Positions 14,511-24,346 of a stretch of 25,267 bases of DNA are shown piece after piece (the stretch's first letter is position 1; the number at the start of each line of letters is the position of its first letter). Both the position numbers and the translations under genes were made by a program. The DNA is taken from assembly GCA_034178965.1 (NCBI GenBank), contig JAXFQM010000144.1, positions 1 through 25,267 of the forward strand, read 5' to 3'. The notes below the pieces were generated by a model. The model did not search any database. It saw only the letters and a list, made by a program, of their open reading frames with translations, and had not been told where the DNA came from. Origin of the DNA: Colimorpha sp034178965. GTDB taxonomy: Bacteria; Bacteroidota; Bacteroidia; Bacteroidales; P3.

Positions 14511-17500
14511 ATGAGTATGTTCAGAAAAGTACTACTAACGATTGGGTTACTATTGGCGGCGAATGTCGCCGTGATGGCCCAAGGTACCCTTAGAGGAACA
14601 GTCAAAGATGCCACCACAGGTGAGGCCGTGATTTCCGCGACCGTGCTGGCCAAGCAAGATGGCCAGATGGTAGGCGGTGGCACCACCGATTTTGATGGTA
14701 TGTACACCATCAAGGGATTGGCCGTGGGCACATATGACATCGAAGTGTCGTATGTAGGTTACGCAAAAATCCTCAAAACCGGTGTGGAGGTGAAATCTAA
14801 CGACTACACCATCCAGAATTTCAGCCTGAAACCTGCGGCCGAAATGTTGGATATTGTGGAAATTGTGGAGGAGAAAGTGCCGGTCATCGAGATTGGTACG
14901 GCCGCCACAGGCTCCCGTATTTCCAGCAAGGACATAGAGAAGATGCCAGGTACCTCTGTAGAGAGCATCGTGGCTCAAGTCGGTGGTGTGGGATACAGTG
15001 ATGGTGGCACAAGCACGGCCCGTGGCGAAGATGGCATGGTGACGCAAGTCGGTGGTGTACGCACGCGAAGCGCCATCAATGTGCCCAAGGTAGCCATCGC
15101 CGAAATCCAAGTCATCCTCGGCGGTACGCCGGCCAGCATCGGCGAATCTATCGGCGGCACACAGATAGTGACCCTCAAACCACCTGAAAATAAATTCAAT
15201 GGTTGGATAAGCGACGAAATGTGGCTTGACTATCGCTTGGCTAACAACTTCATGGCATACTTCACGGGACCCGTATGGGTGAAACATGTGCCCGTAGAAG
15301 GCGGTGGCACCATGGACCGCACAGTCTTGGGTTTCCGCTTAACTGGAATGGGAAGTTACAGTAAGTTCGCTTACTATAGGGCCAAGGATAAACGATATAA
15401 GGTGGTGAAAGACGAAATCGTTCAAGAGTTAGAGCAAAACCCCATTACTTATAACCCCGTCACAGGGGCAGTAAACTACGCGGCTGAATATTTGAGAGAC
15501 GAGGATTTCGTTACCATCAAGCGACCCACGGCAAGCAATTACTTTGCATCCAGCGACCGTGCGGCAGATTGGGGCTCATACTCTATTGCGGGACAGTTGG
15601 GATTGGTGTTCCGTTTCTCCGATTATTCTAACTTGGAGGTGACGACAGACTTCTCCTATGGAAAATCGCCCAACGCGGGACTTTCGCCTTTCAACCTAAC
15701 CCGCGACGCTAATAACGTGTATGTGAGTCGTAACCTTTCCATCCGCGCAGACTACACGCAACGTTTCCCCGACGAAAAACCCGCTTCGGCGGATGCTACG
15801 TTGCCCAGCGCGAGGAAAAGCACGATAAGCAACGTAATGTTCAGTATTAGCGCACTATACAACCCCAGAAGTTACGAGAGTTATAACGAGACGTTTGGTG
15901 ACAACGTGTTTCGCTATGGACATATCGGCACCTTCACCACCACGCAAACGCCCAGTTATCAGTTGCAGAACGACTTTGATTACAATGGAACGAGGCAAAC
16001 GGCGTATGTGCAAAACGGATGGCTCGGCACTACCACGTTCGAGGCTTCCGATGATAACCCTGTGCTGGCCAATTATACAAGGCAACTTTTCGGAATTTCC
16101 GAAATAGCCCCCTACCTGACTAATTTCGAAATGATACGTAGTTTCAACGGCCTCATTAACGGAGATAATGTACAAAGCGTTTACGGCTTGTTCAGCAACG
16201 TAGGCGTGCAAAATACCGATTATTACAAAGGACGTACAAGTTACTACTATCTTGCCGCCAAGGCCAGTGCCACGGTTGGCAAACACGAAATTGAAATGGG
16301 TTTCAACTTCGACCGATACAATTCTTCCTATTATTCCTTGGGTGCCTACAGCTTGTGGAGCATCATGCGCCAAAGCACCAACGCACACATTACACAGTTG
16401 GACCTCGACAATCCCCAGTTCCATTTTGAAGGCAGTAACCTGTTCGTCGACTATAACCGCCTAAACGGTGGCGGACAAACATACTTTGATGCCGCTCTTC
16501 GTGAAGCACTGGGACTGGACATCAATGGAACAGATTGGGTGGACATTGACCGCTATGACCCCGAGTTCTACTCCGAACACGGAGGCGTGAGCATGTTCTC
16601 CGCAAATGAGTTGTTCAACAGCGGAAACAGCATCGTGAGTTACTATGGCTATGACCATACTGGCGAAAAGTACAACGGACGCGGCTGGAGTTTGGACGAC
16701 TTCTTCGATCCTGTCTCAAAAGGACATCCCAAATACCAGTATCTCCCCGCATTTTCTCCCATTTACATGGCGGGTTATGTGCAGGATAAGTTTGCGTTTG
16801 AGGACCTTATCTTCAACGTGGGTGTACGTGTGGACTACTACGACGGTAACCAAATGGTGTTGAAAGACCCCTACCTGCTCTATGAGAGTTACACGGTGGG
16901 TGACTTGCGGGGTGGCAACGTTCCTTACAACACAGGCTTGAACGGCAATGCTTTCGCTAACAACGCGAAGGACGACTGGGTGGTTTATGTGGACGACCCG
17001 ACGGCCTCGACGCCGACCATTCGCGGCTACCGTAGCGGAAATACGTGGTATAATGCCGAAGGCGTAGAAGTAAGTTCTCCGAAACAAGTAGTAGGTGAGA
17101 GCGGAAAACCCACTCCATACCGCACCAGAGGTGCCGGTGGTGGACAGGAAATCGCCACCATAGGCAATGCCAGCGGAAATAAAGTCAGCAGCGCAGCTTT
17201 CGAAGACTACAAGGCACAGATAGTACCCATGCCTCGTATCGCATTCTCTTTCCCCGTGGGAGAGAAATCACAGTTTAAGGCCAACTATGACATCATTGCC
17301 CGTAGGCCTTCCGGCGGCTGGCAGGCAAATTACTTGAGTTATATGTACATGAACCAAGCCACCATCGTGAACAACCCCAATCTCAAACCTGAACGCAACA
17401 CTAACTATGAGATTAGTTTTCAACAGGCTTTGAATGACCACATGGGCATTTCTGTGAGCGCCTATTATAAGGAGACGCGTGACCTCATTCAGTTGGTTCA

Positions 17501-18305
17501 ATACGCAGGAGCAGACCCCAACCAAGGATACTACAGTTATGACAATTTCGACTTTAAGACCACGAAGGGCTTAACATTCAGTTATGACTTGCGCAGAACC
17601 AACAACGTGCGCATCAGTGCTAACTACACCCTACAATATGCGGAAGGCACTGGCTTGAGCACCACGACCATGAGCGAGTTGATACGCGAGGGTTACACCA
17701 CGCTGAAGATGCTTAACCCAATCAGCGATGACCGTAGGCATGAGTTCAAGGCAAATGTCGACTTCCGTTACGAAAGTGGCGCGAAGTATAATGGCCCCGT
17801 TATCAAAAGAGCGGTTAAAAATAAGAAAACCGGTGAATTGGAAAGCAAGGAAATTCGTCCTTTTGAGGACTTTGGCATCAATTTCACCGCCGTGGCTCAA
17901 AGCGGAAGACCCTATACCAAGCAGTTCAGTGTATTGCAAAACACCATCGTGGGGTCCTATCGCGGCGCACGCCTACCCTGGGGTTTCTATTTTGACATCG
18001 TTGCCGACAAGACCTTCCCCATCATCATCAAGGACAAAGATGGCAATGTAAAGCGTAACACAATGCTTAACGTGGCATTGACTGTGAACAACTTATTCAA
18101 CATTCGTAACATATTAAGCGTTTTCCCAGCCACGGGAAACCCCGATGATAACGGTTATCTCTCCGACCCGGAGACGCAGGCCTCCATCGACGCTTCGCTG
18201 GATCCCCAATCCTACCGCGACATGTATAGAATAATGCTGAACAACAACTATTACTATTACAATGCGCCGCGTTTGGTGAAGTTGGGCGTATCCTACAGCT
18301 TCTAA
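14511..18305 (+). CDS. TonB-dependent receptor with N-terminal carboxypeptidase-regulatory-like domain
   Basis: The 1264-residue product has a signal peptide cleaved near VMA-QG (residues 23-24). A carboxypeptidase-regulatory-like β-domain follows at about 25-108 (GTLRGTVKDATTGEAVISAT, FDGMYTIKGLAVGTYDIEVS). The plug is at about 124-224, with GSRISSKDIEKMPGTSVESI and IQVILGGTPASIGESIGGTQ. The rest is a long outer-membrane β-barrel ending PRLVKLGVSYSF with the usual terminal aromatic. Such receptors import ligands across the outer membrane using TonB energy. There is no SusD partner, and the pairing with a giant secreted protein and a PorV-like gene is not SusCD-like. The C-terminal phrase VNNLFNIRNILSVFPATGNP, with a following DDNGYL, fits a Bacteroidetes subgroup seen with such partners. 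The ligand is unknown. The ATG at 14517 is an alternative start. Confidence 0.9.
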   Translation: MSMFRKVLLTIGLLLAANVAVMAQGTLRGTVKDATTGEAVISATVLAKQDGQMVGGGTTDFDGMYTIKGLAVGTYDIEVSYVGYAKILKTGVEVKSNDYTIQNFSLKPAAEMLDIVEIVEEKVPVIEIGTAATGSRISSKDIEKMPGTSVESIVAQVGGVGYSDGGTSTARGEDGMVTQVGGVRTRSAINVPKVAIAEIQVILGGTPASIGESIGGTQIVTLKPPENKFNGWISDEMWLDYRLANNFMAYFTGPVWVKHVPVEGGGTMDRTVLGFRLTGMGSYSKFAYYRAKDKRYKVVKDEIVQELEQNPITYNPVTGAVNYAAEYLRDEDFVTIKRPTASNYFASSDRAADWGSYSIAGQLGLVFRFSDYSNLEVTTDFSYGKSPNAGLSPFNLTRDANNVYVSRNLSIRADYTQRFPDEKPASADATLPSARKSTISNVMFSISALYNPRSYESYNETFGDNVFRYGHIGTFTTTQTPSYQLQNDFDYNGTRQTAYVQNGWLGTTTFEASDDNPVLANYTRQLFGISEIAPYLTNFEMIRSFNGLINGDNVQSVYGLFSNVGVQNTDYYKGRTSYYYLAAKASATVGKHEIEMGFNFDRYNSSYYSLGAYSLWSIMRQSTNAHITQLDLDNPQFHFEGSNLFVDYNRLNGGGQTYFDAALREALGLDINGTDWVDIDRYDPEFYSEHGGVSMFSANELFNSGNSIVSYYGYDHTGEKYNGRGWSLDDFFDPVSKGHPKYQYLPAFSPIYMAGYVQDKFAFEDLIFNVGVRVDYYDGNQMVLKDPYLLYESYTVGDLRGGNVPYNTGLNGNAFANNAKDDWVVYVDDPTASTPTIRGYRSGNTWYNAEGVEVSSPKQVVGESGKPTPYRTRGAGGGQEIATIGNASGNKVSSAAFEDYKAQIVPMPRIAFSFPVGEKSQFKANYDIIARRPSGGWQANYLSYMYMNQATIVNNPNLKPERNTNYEISFQQALNDHMGISVSAYYKETRDLIQLVQYAGADPNQGYYSYDNFDFKTTKGLTFSYDLRRTNNVRISANYTLQYAEGTGLSTTTMSELIREGYTTLKMLNPISDDRRHEFKANVDFRYESGAKYNGPVIKRAVKNKKTGELESKEIRPFEDFGINFTAVAQSGRPYTKQFSVLQNTIVGSYRGARLPWGFYFDIVADKTFPIIIKDKDGNVKRNTMLNVALTVNNLFNIRNILSVFPATGNPDDNGYLSDPETQASIDASLDPQSYRDMYRIMLNNNYYYYNAPRLVKLGVSYSF

Positions 18306-18330
18306 GTCATTAACGAAAAAAAATTGAGAG

Positions 18331-21300
18331 ATGAAAAATATTTTTAGCAAACTTGTATTAGTGGCTTTCTTGTTCTCGATGACGGCGGGAACGGCTGTCG
18401 CCCGCGAATGCACCCTCTGCAAGAAGACGAGTGTAAAGAAGACGTCAGTGACAAGCAAGGCTGCCGTGTGCAAAAGAGCGCAGAGTACTTCAGAGTTGAA
18501 TATTAATAATGTACGGGCCCTTATCAATGGTTACGGCAATATGTGGTTTGATGGCAGCGTAACGCAGTACTACCTGCCCAAAAACAGCACTTCCACTCCT
18601 TTGTATTGCGCTGCTTTGTGGATTGGTGGCACTGACGTGAACGACCAGTTGCGCATCGCCGCCTTACGTTTCGGAAGCGAGGGCGACGACTATTGGCCCG
18701 GCCCGCTCACCATCGATGGCAAGGCGGATGTGAGTCTTGAGGTCTGCAACTACTATGACAGACATTTTAAAATAACGCAGGCGGAAGTACAGACCTTCCG
18801 CTCCATGTTCGATTATACGGAAACCGGGGTAGTGCCCAATGCCAGTTATGACGAGGGTGCTATACCCAAAATAATCAAGGAATGGCCTGCACATAGCGCG
18901 TTTGACAATGAAAGTTATTACTTGGCACCATTCTGTGATGTGGATGGTGACGGCGTGTATAACTACCAAGCGGGTGACTATCCCTACTACGATTTCAACA
19001 ATGCCCTTTGCCCACGCACGCTGAAGGCAGCTTTGGCACCAGGACAGAGTTATGTCCCCAAGCCCACCATGGAAGACTCGGCGGGCATCGTGAAGGGTGG
19101 ATTGTTGAGCGACCAAGTTCTGAAAGGCGACCAAACCATTTGGTGGGTCTTCAACGACATGGGTAATGTGCACACAGAGTCCGGTGGCAACCCCATCGGC
19201 ATGGAAATCCGCGCCCAAGCTTTCGCGTTCGCCACGAACGACGAAATCAACAACATGACGTTCTATTCTTATGAAATTATCAACCGCTCCACCTACGAAT
19301 TGCGCAACACTTATTTTAGCCAGTGGGTCGACCCCGATTTGGGTTATGCGGCGGATGACTATATTGGTTGCGACGTGAAGCGCGGTTTGGGATACTGCTA
19401 CAACGGAAAGGAAACGGATGGCCCGGGGACGGGCGCATACAGCGGTGTGCCACCGGCGGTGGGCATTGACTTTTTCCAAGGACCGTACATGGACCCCGAT
19501 GGCAAAGACAACCCCAAGATTGACATAGAAAAAATGCGCCTGTATTTTCCAGACGCCCTTAAGACATATGCCATCACCAGCGCGTCGGGCAATGTGAAAT
19601 ACGACACGATTGCTCTTACCGATGATGCCGACCTATACTACCCCAATGCTTGGTACTTCAAACCGGGCGACTCTGTTGGCAATTGCGCCATTAACGGTGT
19701 GAACTTCGGCAACAACATCATCGACGACGAACGTTTCGGTATGCGTCGCTTCATATATTATGAGAACTCTGCCTCCGGTGCCAACGCAGAACCGCAGAAG
19801 GCAACAGACTATTATAACTATTTGCAAGGCCGTTGGCGCACTGGACAGAAGATGCTATTCGGCGGAAATGGTTTGAACACGGGCGTGGACCCTGCAAAGA
19901 TTCCGGCTGATTTTATGTTCCCAGGCGACAGCGACCCGCTACATTGGGGAACCAACGGAGTTGTGCCCACCTCGCATCCCGACGACTGGACCGAAGTGGT
20001 GGCGGGAAACCAGCCCGGTGACCGTCGTTTCATGCAGAGTGCAGGACCATTCACGTTGAAGCCAGGTGCTTTGAACTACATTACTGTGGGTATTCCTTTT
20101 GCCCAAGCCACTTCAGGGTCTGCGTGGACCTCGGTGGAACTCTTGCGCGAGATAGACGACGTGTGCCAATCTCTTTTTGAGAACTGTTTTAAGGTGCTGG
20201 ATGGCCCGCAAGCCCCCACTATGGTGGCGCAGGAACTCAGCAACGAAGTGATTTTGTACCTCACTTATGAAAACCCAAAGGGCAACAACTATGGTGAGAG
20301 TTACGATGAAGTGGACCCCTCCATCGTGCGTGGATATGTTGATGCAAACGGCACCCAGCACACCTATACTGACGCTGAACGCAGTTACAAGTTCGAAGGA
20401 TACCAGATTTACCAGTTGGCCAACGCAAAAGCTTCCGTCGCCGACATCAACGACGAGACTAAAGCACGTTTGGTTGCGCAGTGTGACGTGGAGAACTACT
20501 ACGATACGAATAACACCCTGCCTATTGGCACGTTGGTGAACTATACCTCCAATAGCACGACAGGTCTGTTGACAGGTCAAATCATGGTGACGGGTAGCAA
20601 CCGCGGCATCAAACACGTGTTCCATATCACGAACGATGCTTTTGCTTCCGGAACGAACACCAAACTTGTCAACAACAAAGAATACTATTTCATTGCCATT
20701 GCATATGCACACAACCGTTATAAGGAGTATTCCCAAACGGATGCTGCTTTCTTGGATGGCCAGAAGGAACCCTATCTCGCTGGACGTCAAAACGAATATG
20801 GTGGAGCCATTGAGAAGATTACCGTCAAGCCACATGATCCTACTTCGGAAAATGGCGGTACGGTAGTTCAAGCCAGTTTTGGCATGAGTCCCAATGTCAC
20901 CCGCATCGAGGGCTACGGCAACGGCGGCACCATCCTCGAACTTACGGAGGAGAGTATTGAGGAACTGATGGGTGCTAAGGGTGTGCCTGGCATGGCGCCC
21001 GGTACTTTTACGGATCGTACCACCGTCTCTTATAGTTCGGAGATGAAAAACCCGTGTATTATCCCGCAACCTCGTTACAAGCAGAATGCAGGGCCCGTCA
21101 ATGTCCGCGTCGTTGATCCTCTTAACATCAACCCTGGAAAGTTCTACATCCGTTTCAATGGTGCAAATGATACCAGCCGTTGGACTATCTCTCGCGTGGA
21201 TGGCACCGCCTTGTATCAGACCGCGGATGGCAGTAGCGTCTTCACTGACACGGCCGACTTTGTCATCTCTCGTTACAACGAGCAGTTGTTTTTGAATCTT

Positions 21301-23136
21301 GGAATAGCGGTAGCCATCACCAACCCCAGCCCCATAGCCAGCAGGATGTATTTCAATGCCAGCAAGAACTATACGCCAGGATGTCATGCGGGTCTCGTCA
21401 ATGCCGACGCTCTGCTCTATTCCTCAATGAAGTTTTCGGACAGCACCAAGATGTGGCTGACGGGCATACGCGACGATGACAGTTATCTTATGTACAACTG
21501 GATACACTCGGGATCTCAATTTGCGTCGGGTAATGTTACCTCATTCTTGAACACAAGTGTGATCAATAAACCTATTACGGGTCAAGAAATGTTGCTCGAC
21601 GACGACTATTACCGCGACTCCATCATCACGGGTACGTCTACACAACATTTCACGTTCCCACTTGATAAATATGGAGTCTTTGAAGATGTGATTGGCGGAA
21701 CATGGGCCCCCTATGGCTTGACTTCTGTGCGCGAGTACCACCCGGCATTCTCTTATGTGTATTACCTTACAGACTCCGTCATCCTCGACTCCGTCTACAA
21801 GGCCGACAAGCACAATCCGAAACTCTATGGCTCATACTACAAGGCGCAACGTGAAGCGTTGAATCCTTTCAACAACAAGTCGCTTACCTACAACGATATG
21901 TCCCTGCTGCCAAGTGTGCGCATCGTCATTACGTCCGACACCAGCAAGTGGACGCGTTGTCCTGTCATAGAGATGTGTGATGACTATACGCAAAGCGAGG
22001 GTAATGCACGCCGTTTCCAGATGCGCAGACATCTTTCTGTCAACAAAATGGGCAAGACCATTGAGGACCTCGGCATTGCTGCGAATACTGCTGACCCCTC
22101 CAACCCCGCATACATTGCTGCCTATGGCATGGGTTGGTTCCCAGGCTATGCTATTTCGCTTGAAACAGGCGAGCGTTTGAACGTGCTCTTTGGCGAAGAC
22201 TCGCGCTACAGTCAGTACAATGGTCGTGACATGATGTGGAACCCCGTAAGCACCATTATGAATGGCACACAAAACTATGTGATGGGTGGACGCCACTATA
22301 TCTATGTGATGAATGCCACCTCACAATGGTTCCCGCGTTACCACAATAATTTCGGTGCTCCCGTTAAGTATAGTTCACCCTCATACGACGCAGGCCGCTG
22401 GGCCAGCATGATGTTGCGCTCGCTTGACCATTTGATGACCACCACCAGCGACTATTTCAACCATGGCATCCTGTCGCGTGCCAACGACACGTGGAATTCC
22501 AACAGTGCCGTACGCGACTCGGCTGCTGCTTTCTATTCTTTCATGAGTTGGGTGAACATGCCCCTTACTAGAGCCAACTTCCAATTCACCAACCCCATAG
22601 ACATCCCCACAGATGTGGTTATTAACATCAATCTCAATGGTCGCTATGGCACCAATTGGAGCAAAAACGGCACCAACCCTGCCAACAGGAGCATGGCTCT
22701 CATCAATAACAACAATCCTCTGTACATGTTCGAACTCACCAATGACATTGCCACGTTGACAGGCCAAGCCACGAGGAATAATGCCGCCCAGGAGTTTAAG
22801 GATTCTATCCTTTCCCTTATTGGTGTGGTGCCGAACCCCTACTACAGTTATTCTTCCTACGAGACCTCCAGCCAACTTGAAACGCGCGTGCGTTTCATCA
22901 ATGTCCCTGCGGGCAGCACCATTTCCATCTATACGGTGGATGGCACGCTGGTGCGACGTCTTGGTCCATCTCCCTCCAATACCACTACCGTGGATTGGGA
23001 TCTGCACAACCACAACGGGCTCCCCATTGCTGGCGGCATGTATCTCGTTCACTTCGAATGCCCAGGCATAGGCGAAGCGGTAGTGAAATGGTTTGGAACG
23101 ATGCGGCCCGTTGACCTCAACTCGTTCAAGTTCTAA
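18331..23136 (+). CDS. Giant secreted protein with C-terminal type IX-like sorting domain
   Basis: The 1601-residue product has a signal peptide ending near TAVA (residue 24), then a short Cys/Lys-rich stretch (RECTLCKKTSVKKTS). Its N-terminal part has phrases typical of a large uncharacterised Bacteroidetes family: INNVRALINGYGNMWFD (58-74), ALWIGGTDVNDQLRIAALRF (95-114), YWPGPL (121-126), a calcium-loop-like DVDGDGVYNYQAGDYP (203-218), and GDQTIWWVFNDMGNVHTESG (266-285). The last 106 residues form a sorting-domain-like Ig fold: VVPNPYYSY, STISIYTVDGTLVRR, and NGLPIAGGMYLVHF at 1562-1575. A tail with VVKWFGTMRPVDLNSF follows. Type IX substrates carry such domains. No catalytic site is recognised. 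It lies 25 bases after the receptor and 27 before the PorV-like gene, clearly in one operon. Confidence 0.85.
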   Translation: MKNIFSKLVLVAFLFSMTAGTAVARECTLCKKTSVKKTSVTSKAAVCKRAQSTSELNINNVRALINGYGNMWFDGSVTQYYLPKNSTSTPLYCAALWIGGTDVNDQLRIAALRFGSEGDDYWPGPLTIDGKADVSLEVCNYYDRHFKITQAEVQTFRSMFDYTETGVVPNASYDEGAIPKIIKEWPAHSAFDNESYYLAPFCDVDGDGVYNYQAGDYPYYDFNNALCPRTLKAALAPGQSYVPKPTMEDSAGIVKGGLLSDQVLKGDQTIWWVFNDMGNVHTESGGNPIGMEIRAQAFAFATNDEINNMTFYSYEIINRSTYELRNTYFSQWVDPDLGYAADDYIGCDVKRGLGYCYNGKETDGPGTGAYSGVPPAVGIDFFQGPYMDPDGKDNPKIDIEKMRLYFPDALKTYAITSASGNVKYDTIALTDDADLYYPNAWYFKPGDSVGNCAINGVNFGNNIIDDERFGMRRFIYYENSASGANAEPQKATDYYNYLQGRWRTGQKMLFGGNGLNTGVDPAKIPADFMFPGDSDPLHWGTNGVVPTSHPDDWTEVVAGNQPGDRRFMQSAGPFTLKPGALNYITVGIPFAQATSGSAWTSVELLREIDDVCQSLFENCFKVLDGPQAPTMVAQELSNEVILYLTYENPKGNNYGESYDEVDPSIVRGYVDANGTQHTYTDAERSYKFEGYQIYQLANAKASVADINDETKARLVAQCDVENYYDTNNTLPIGTLVNYTSNSTTGLLTGQIMVTGSNRGIKHVFHITNDAFASGTNTKLVNNKEYYFIAIAYAHNRYKEYSQTDAAFLDGQKEPYLAGRQNEYGGAIEKITVKPHDPTSENGGTVVQASFGMSPNVTRIEGYGNGGTILELTEESIEELMGAKGVPGMAPGTFTDRTTVSYSSEMKNPCIIPQPRYKQNAGPVNVRVVDPLNINPGKFYIRFNGANDTSRWTISRVDGTALYQTADGSSVFTDTADFVISRYNEQLFLNLGIAVAITNPSPIASRMYFNASKNYTPGCHAGLVNADALLYSSMKFSDSTKMWLTGIRDDDSYLMYNWIHSGSQFASGNVTSFLNTSVINKPITGQEMLLDDDYYRDSIITGTSTQHFTFPLDKYGVFEDVIGGTWAPYGLTSVREYHPAFSYVYYLTDSVILDSVYKADKHNPKLYGSYYKAQREALNPFNNKSLTYNDMSLLPSVRIVITSDTSKWTRCPVIEMCDDYTQSEGNARRFQMRRHLSVNKMGKTIEDLGIAANTADPSNPAYIAAYGMGWFPGYAISLETGERLNVLFGEDSRYSQYNGRDMMWNPVSTIMNGTQNYVMGGRHYIYVMNATSQWFPRYHNNFGAPVKYSSPSYDAGRWASMMLRSLDHLMTTTSDYFNHGILSRANDTWNSNSAVRDSAAAFYSFMSWVNMPLTRANFQFTNPIDIPTDVVININLNGRYGTNWSKNGTNPANRSMALINNNNPLYMFELTNDIATLTGQATRNNAAQEFKDSILSLIGVVPNPYYSYSSYETSSQLETRVRFINVPAGSTISIYTVDGTLVRRLGPSPSNTTTVDWDLHNHNGLPIAGGMYLVHFECPGIGEAVVKWFGTMRPVDLNSFKF

Positions 23137-23163
23137 GTTCAAAACCTTTAAATCCTGTTTGAA

Positions 23164-24234
23164 ATGAAACATACATTAAGAATAACAATAGTAGTTGCTT
23201 TATCGATGCTGCTCGGAATGCCAGTCTTGCAGGCTGGCAACGATAACCGTCGCGGTACGGCGGGAGCCCCAGAGTTGCTCATCAACCCTTGGGCTCGCAG
23301 TGCGGGGTGGGGCGGCGTTAACGTGGCCAATTCCAGAGGCTTGGAGTCGTTCTACACCAATGTCGCCGGCCTTTCGTTTACGAAAAGCACAGAAATCAGC
23401 TATTCCTATACCAATTGGTTTGGCGGCAAAAGCGGTATTAACAGCGGTGCAGCCATAAATGCATTTGGTTTGGCACAGCGCATTTTTGAGAAAGGTGTGG
23501 CAGGCATTTATGTCATGACGATGAATTTCGGTAATCTTCCCGTAACAACGGTGAACAAACCAGAAGCGGGCAATGACGCGACGTTCTCACCCACGTTCAT
23601 GAATCTCAACGTGTCCTACGCACATGCGTTTACTCACAGCATCCGCGGAGGTATGAATATTAAAATTATTAGCGAAAGCACCAACGATGTTTCAGGCAGC
23701 GGATTTGGCATTGACGCGGGCATCCAATATGTGACGGGTGAAAATGACGAGTTGAAGTTTGGCATCTCGCTTAAGAACTGGGGGCCATCCCTTAGTTTCG
23801 ATGGAGCCGGACTGTCGTTCACTTTTAATAACGAGAACGGCAACACGGTAACGGGTGAATATCGCAGTGCCGAATGTGAGCTTCCTACGAACCTTAACAT
23901 CGGCGTGTCATACGACTTCTTGTTCGAGAAGTGGAACCAGCGCTTGACGTTGGCCGGTAGTTTCACCTCCAACGCTTTTCTGAAGGACAATTTCATCTTG
24001 GGCTTGGAATACAGTTTGCTTGACCGTTTACAGTTGCGCTGCGGATACGTAGCCCAGCGCGACATCTTCTCGAAAAGCAATCGCACCGTGGTGAACGATT
24101 TGTCGGCTGGAGCCAGTTTCGAATTGCCACTGAGCAAGAAAGAAGGCGCTCCCACGATAGTGTTTGATTACTCATACCGCAATGCCTATCCCTTGAAGGG
24201 AACACATTCTATAGGCGCAACCATACGCCTATAA
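23164..24234 (+). CDS. PorV/PorQ family outer-membrane β-barrel protein
   Basis: The 356-residue product has a signal peptide ending near VLQA (residue 24). It then has the hallmark opening of PorV/PorQ (UPF0164, FadL-like) barrels: TAGAPELLINPWARSAGWGG at 32-51, then VANSRGLESFYTNVAGL. Repeated amphipathic strands follow, with GMNIKIISES, KFGISLKNWGP, LGLEYSLLDRLQLRCGYVAQ and a C-terminal HSIGATIRL. PorV carries type IX substrates from the SprA/Sov translocon to the sortase at the cell surface, and PorQ works in a related complex. Here the gene ends the receptor/giant-protein operon and has a terminator 58 bases after its stop, so it probably serves the 1601-residue protein. Whether it is an orthologue of PorV or a dedicated paralogue cannot be told from this window. 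Confidence 0.85.
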   Translation: MKHTLRITIVVALSMLLGMPVLQAGNDNRRGTAGAPELLINPWARSAGWGGVNVANSRGLESFYTNVAGLSFTKSTEISYSYTNWFGGKSGINSGAAINAFGLAQRIFEKGVAGIYVMTMNFGNLPVTTVNKPEAGNDATFSPTFMNLNVSYAHAFTHSIRGGMNIKIISESTNDVSGSGFGIDAGIQYVTGENDELKFGISLKNWGPSLSFDGAGLSFTFNNENGNTVTGEYRSAECELPTNLNIGVSYDFLFEKWNQRLTLAGSFTSNAFLKDNFILGLEYSLLDRLQLRCGYVAQRDIFSKSNRTVVNDLSAGASFELPLSKKEGAPTIVFDYSYRNAYPLKGTHSIGATIRL

Positions 24235-24292
24235 GGCATTGGCTGCCCAAACTAAAAGAAACTATAAGAATATTAATGCTAACCAGAGAGTT

Positions 24293-24322
24293 AGGAAAGG
24301 TTCTCCATGAAGGACCTTTCCT
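24293..24322 (+). terminator. Intrinsic terminator after the receptor / PorV-like operon
   Basis: AGGAAAGGT (24293-24301) pairs with ACCTTTCCT (24314-24322), and three further pairs including one T·G close a 6-base loop. GCTCTTTATAACGTTTTT follows. It separates the operon from greA. Confidence 0.7.
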
Positions 24323-24346
24323 GCTCTTTATAACGTTTTTGAAAAC

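Noticed and set aside
14511..18305. SusC-type polysaccharide utilisation receptor
   Set aside because: No SusD-like lipoprotein, sugar hydrolase or sensor gene lies nearby, and the downstream partners are a giant secreted protein and a PorV-like barrel.
20113..21387. Long open frame (424 codons) on the minus strand inside the giant-protein gene
   Set aside because: It is antisense to a well-supported gene, has no recognisable domain, and has the mixed composition expected of a shadow of biased codon use.
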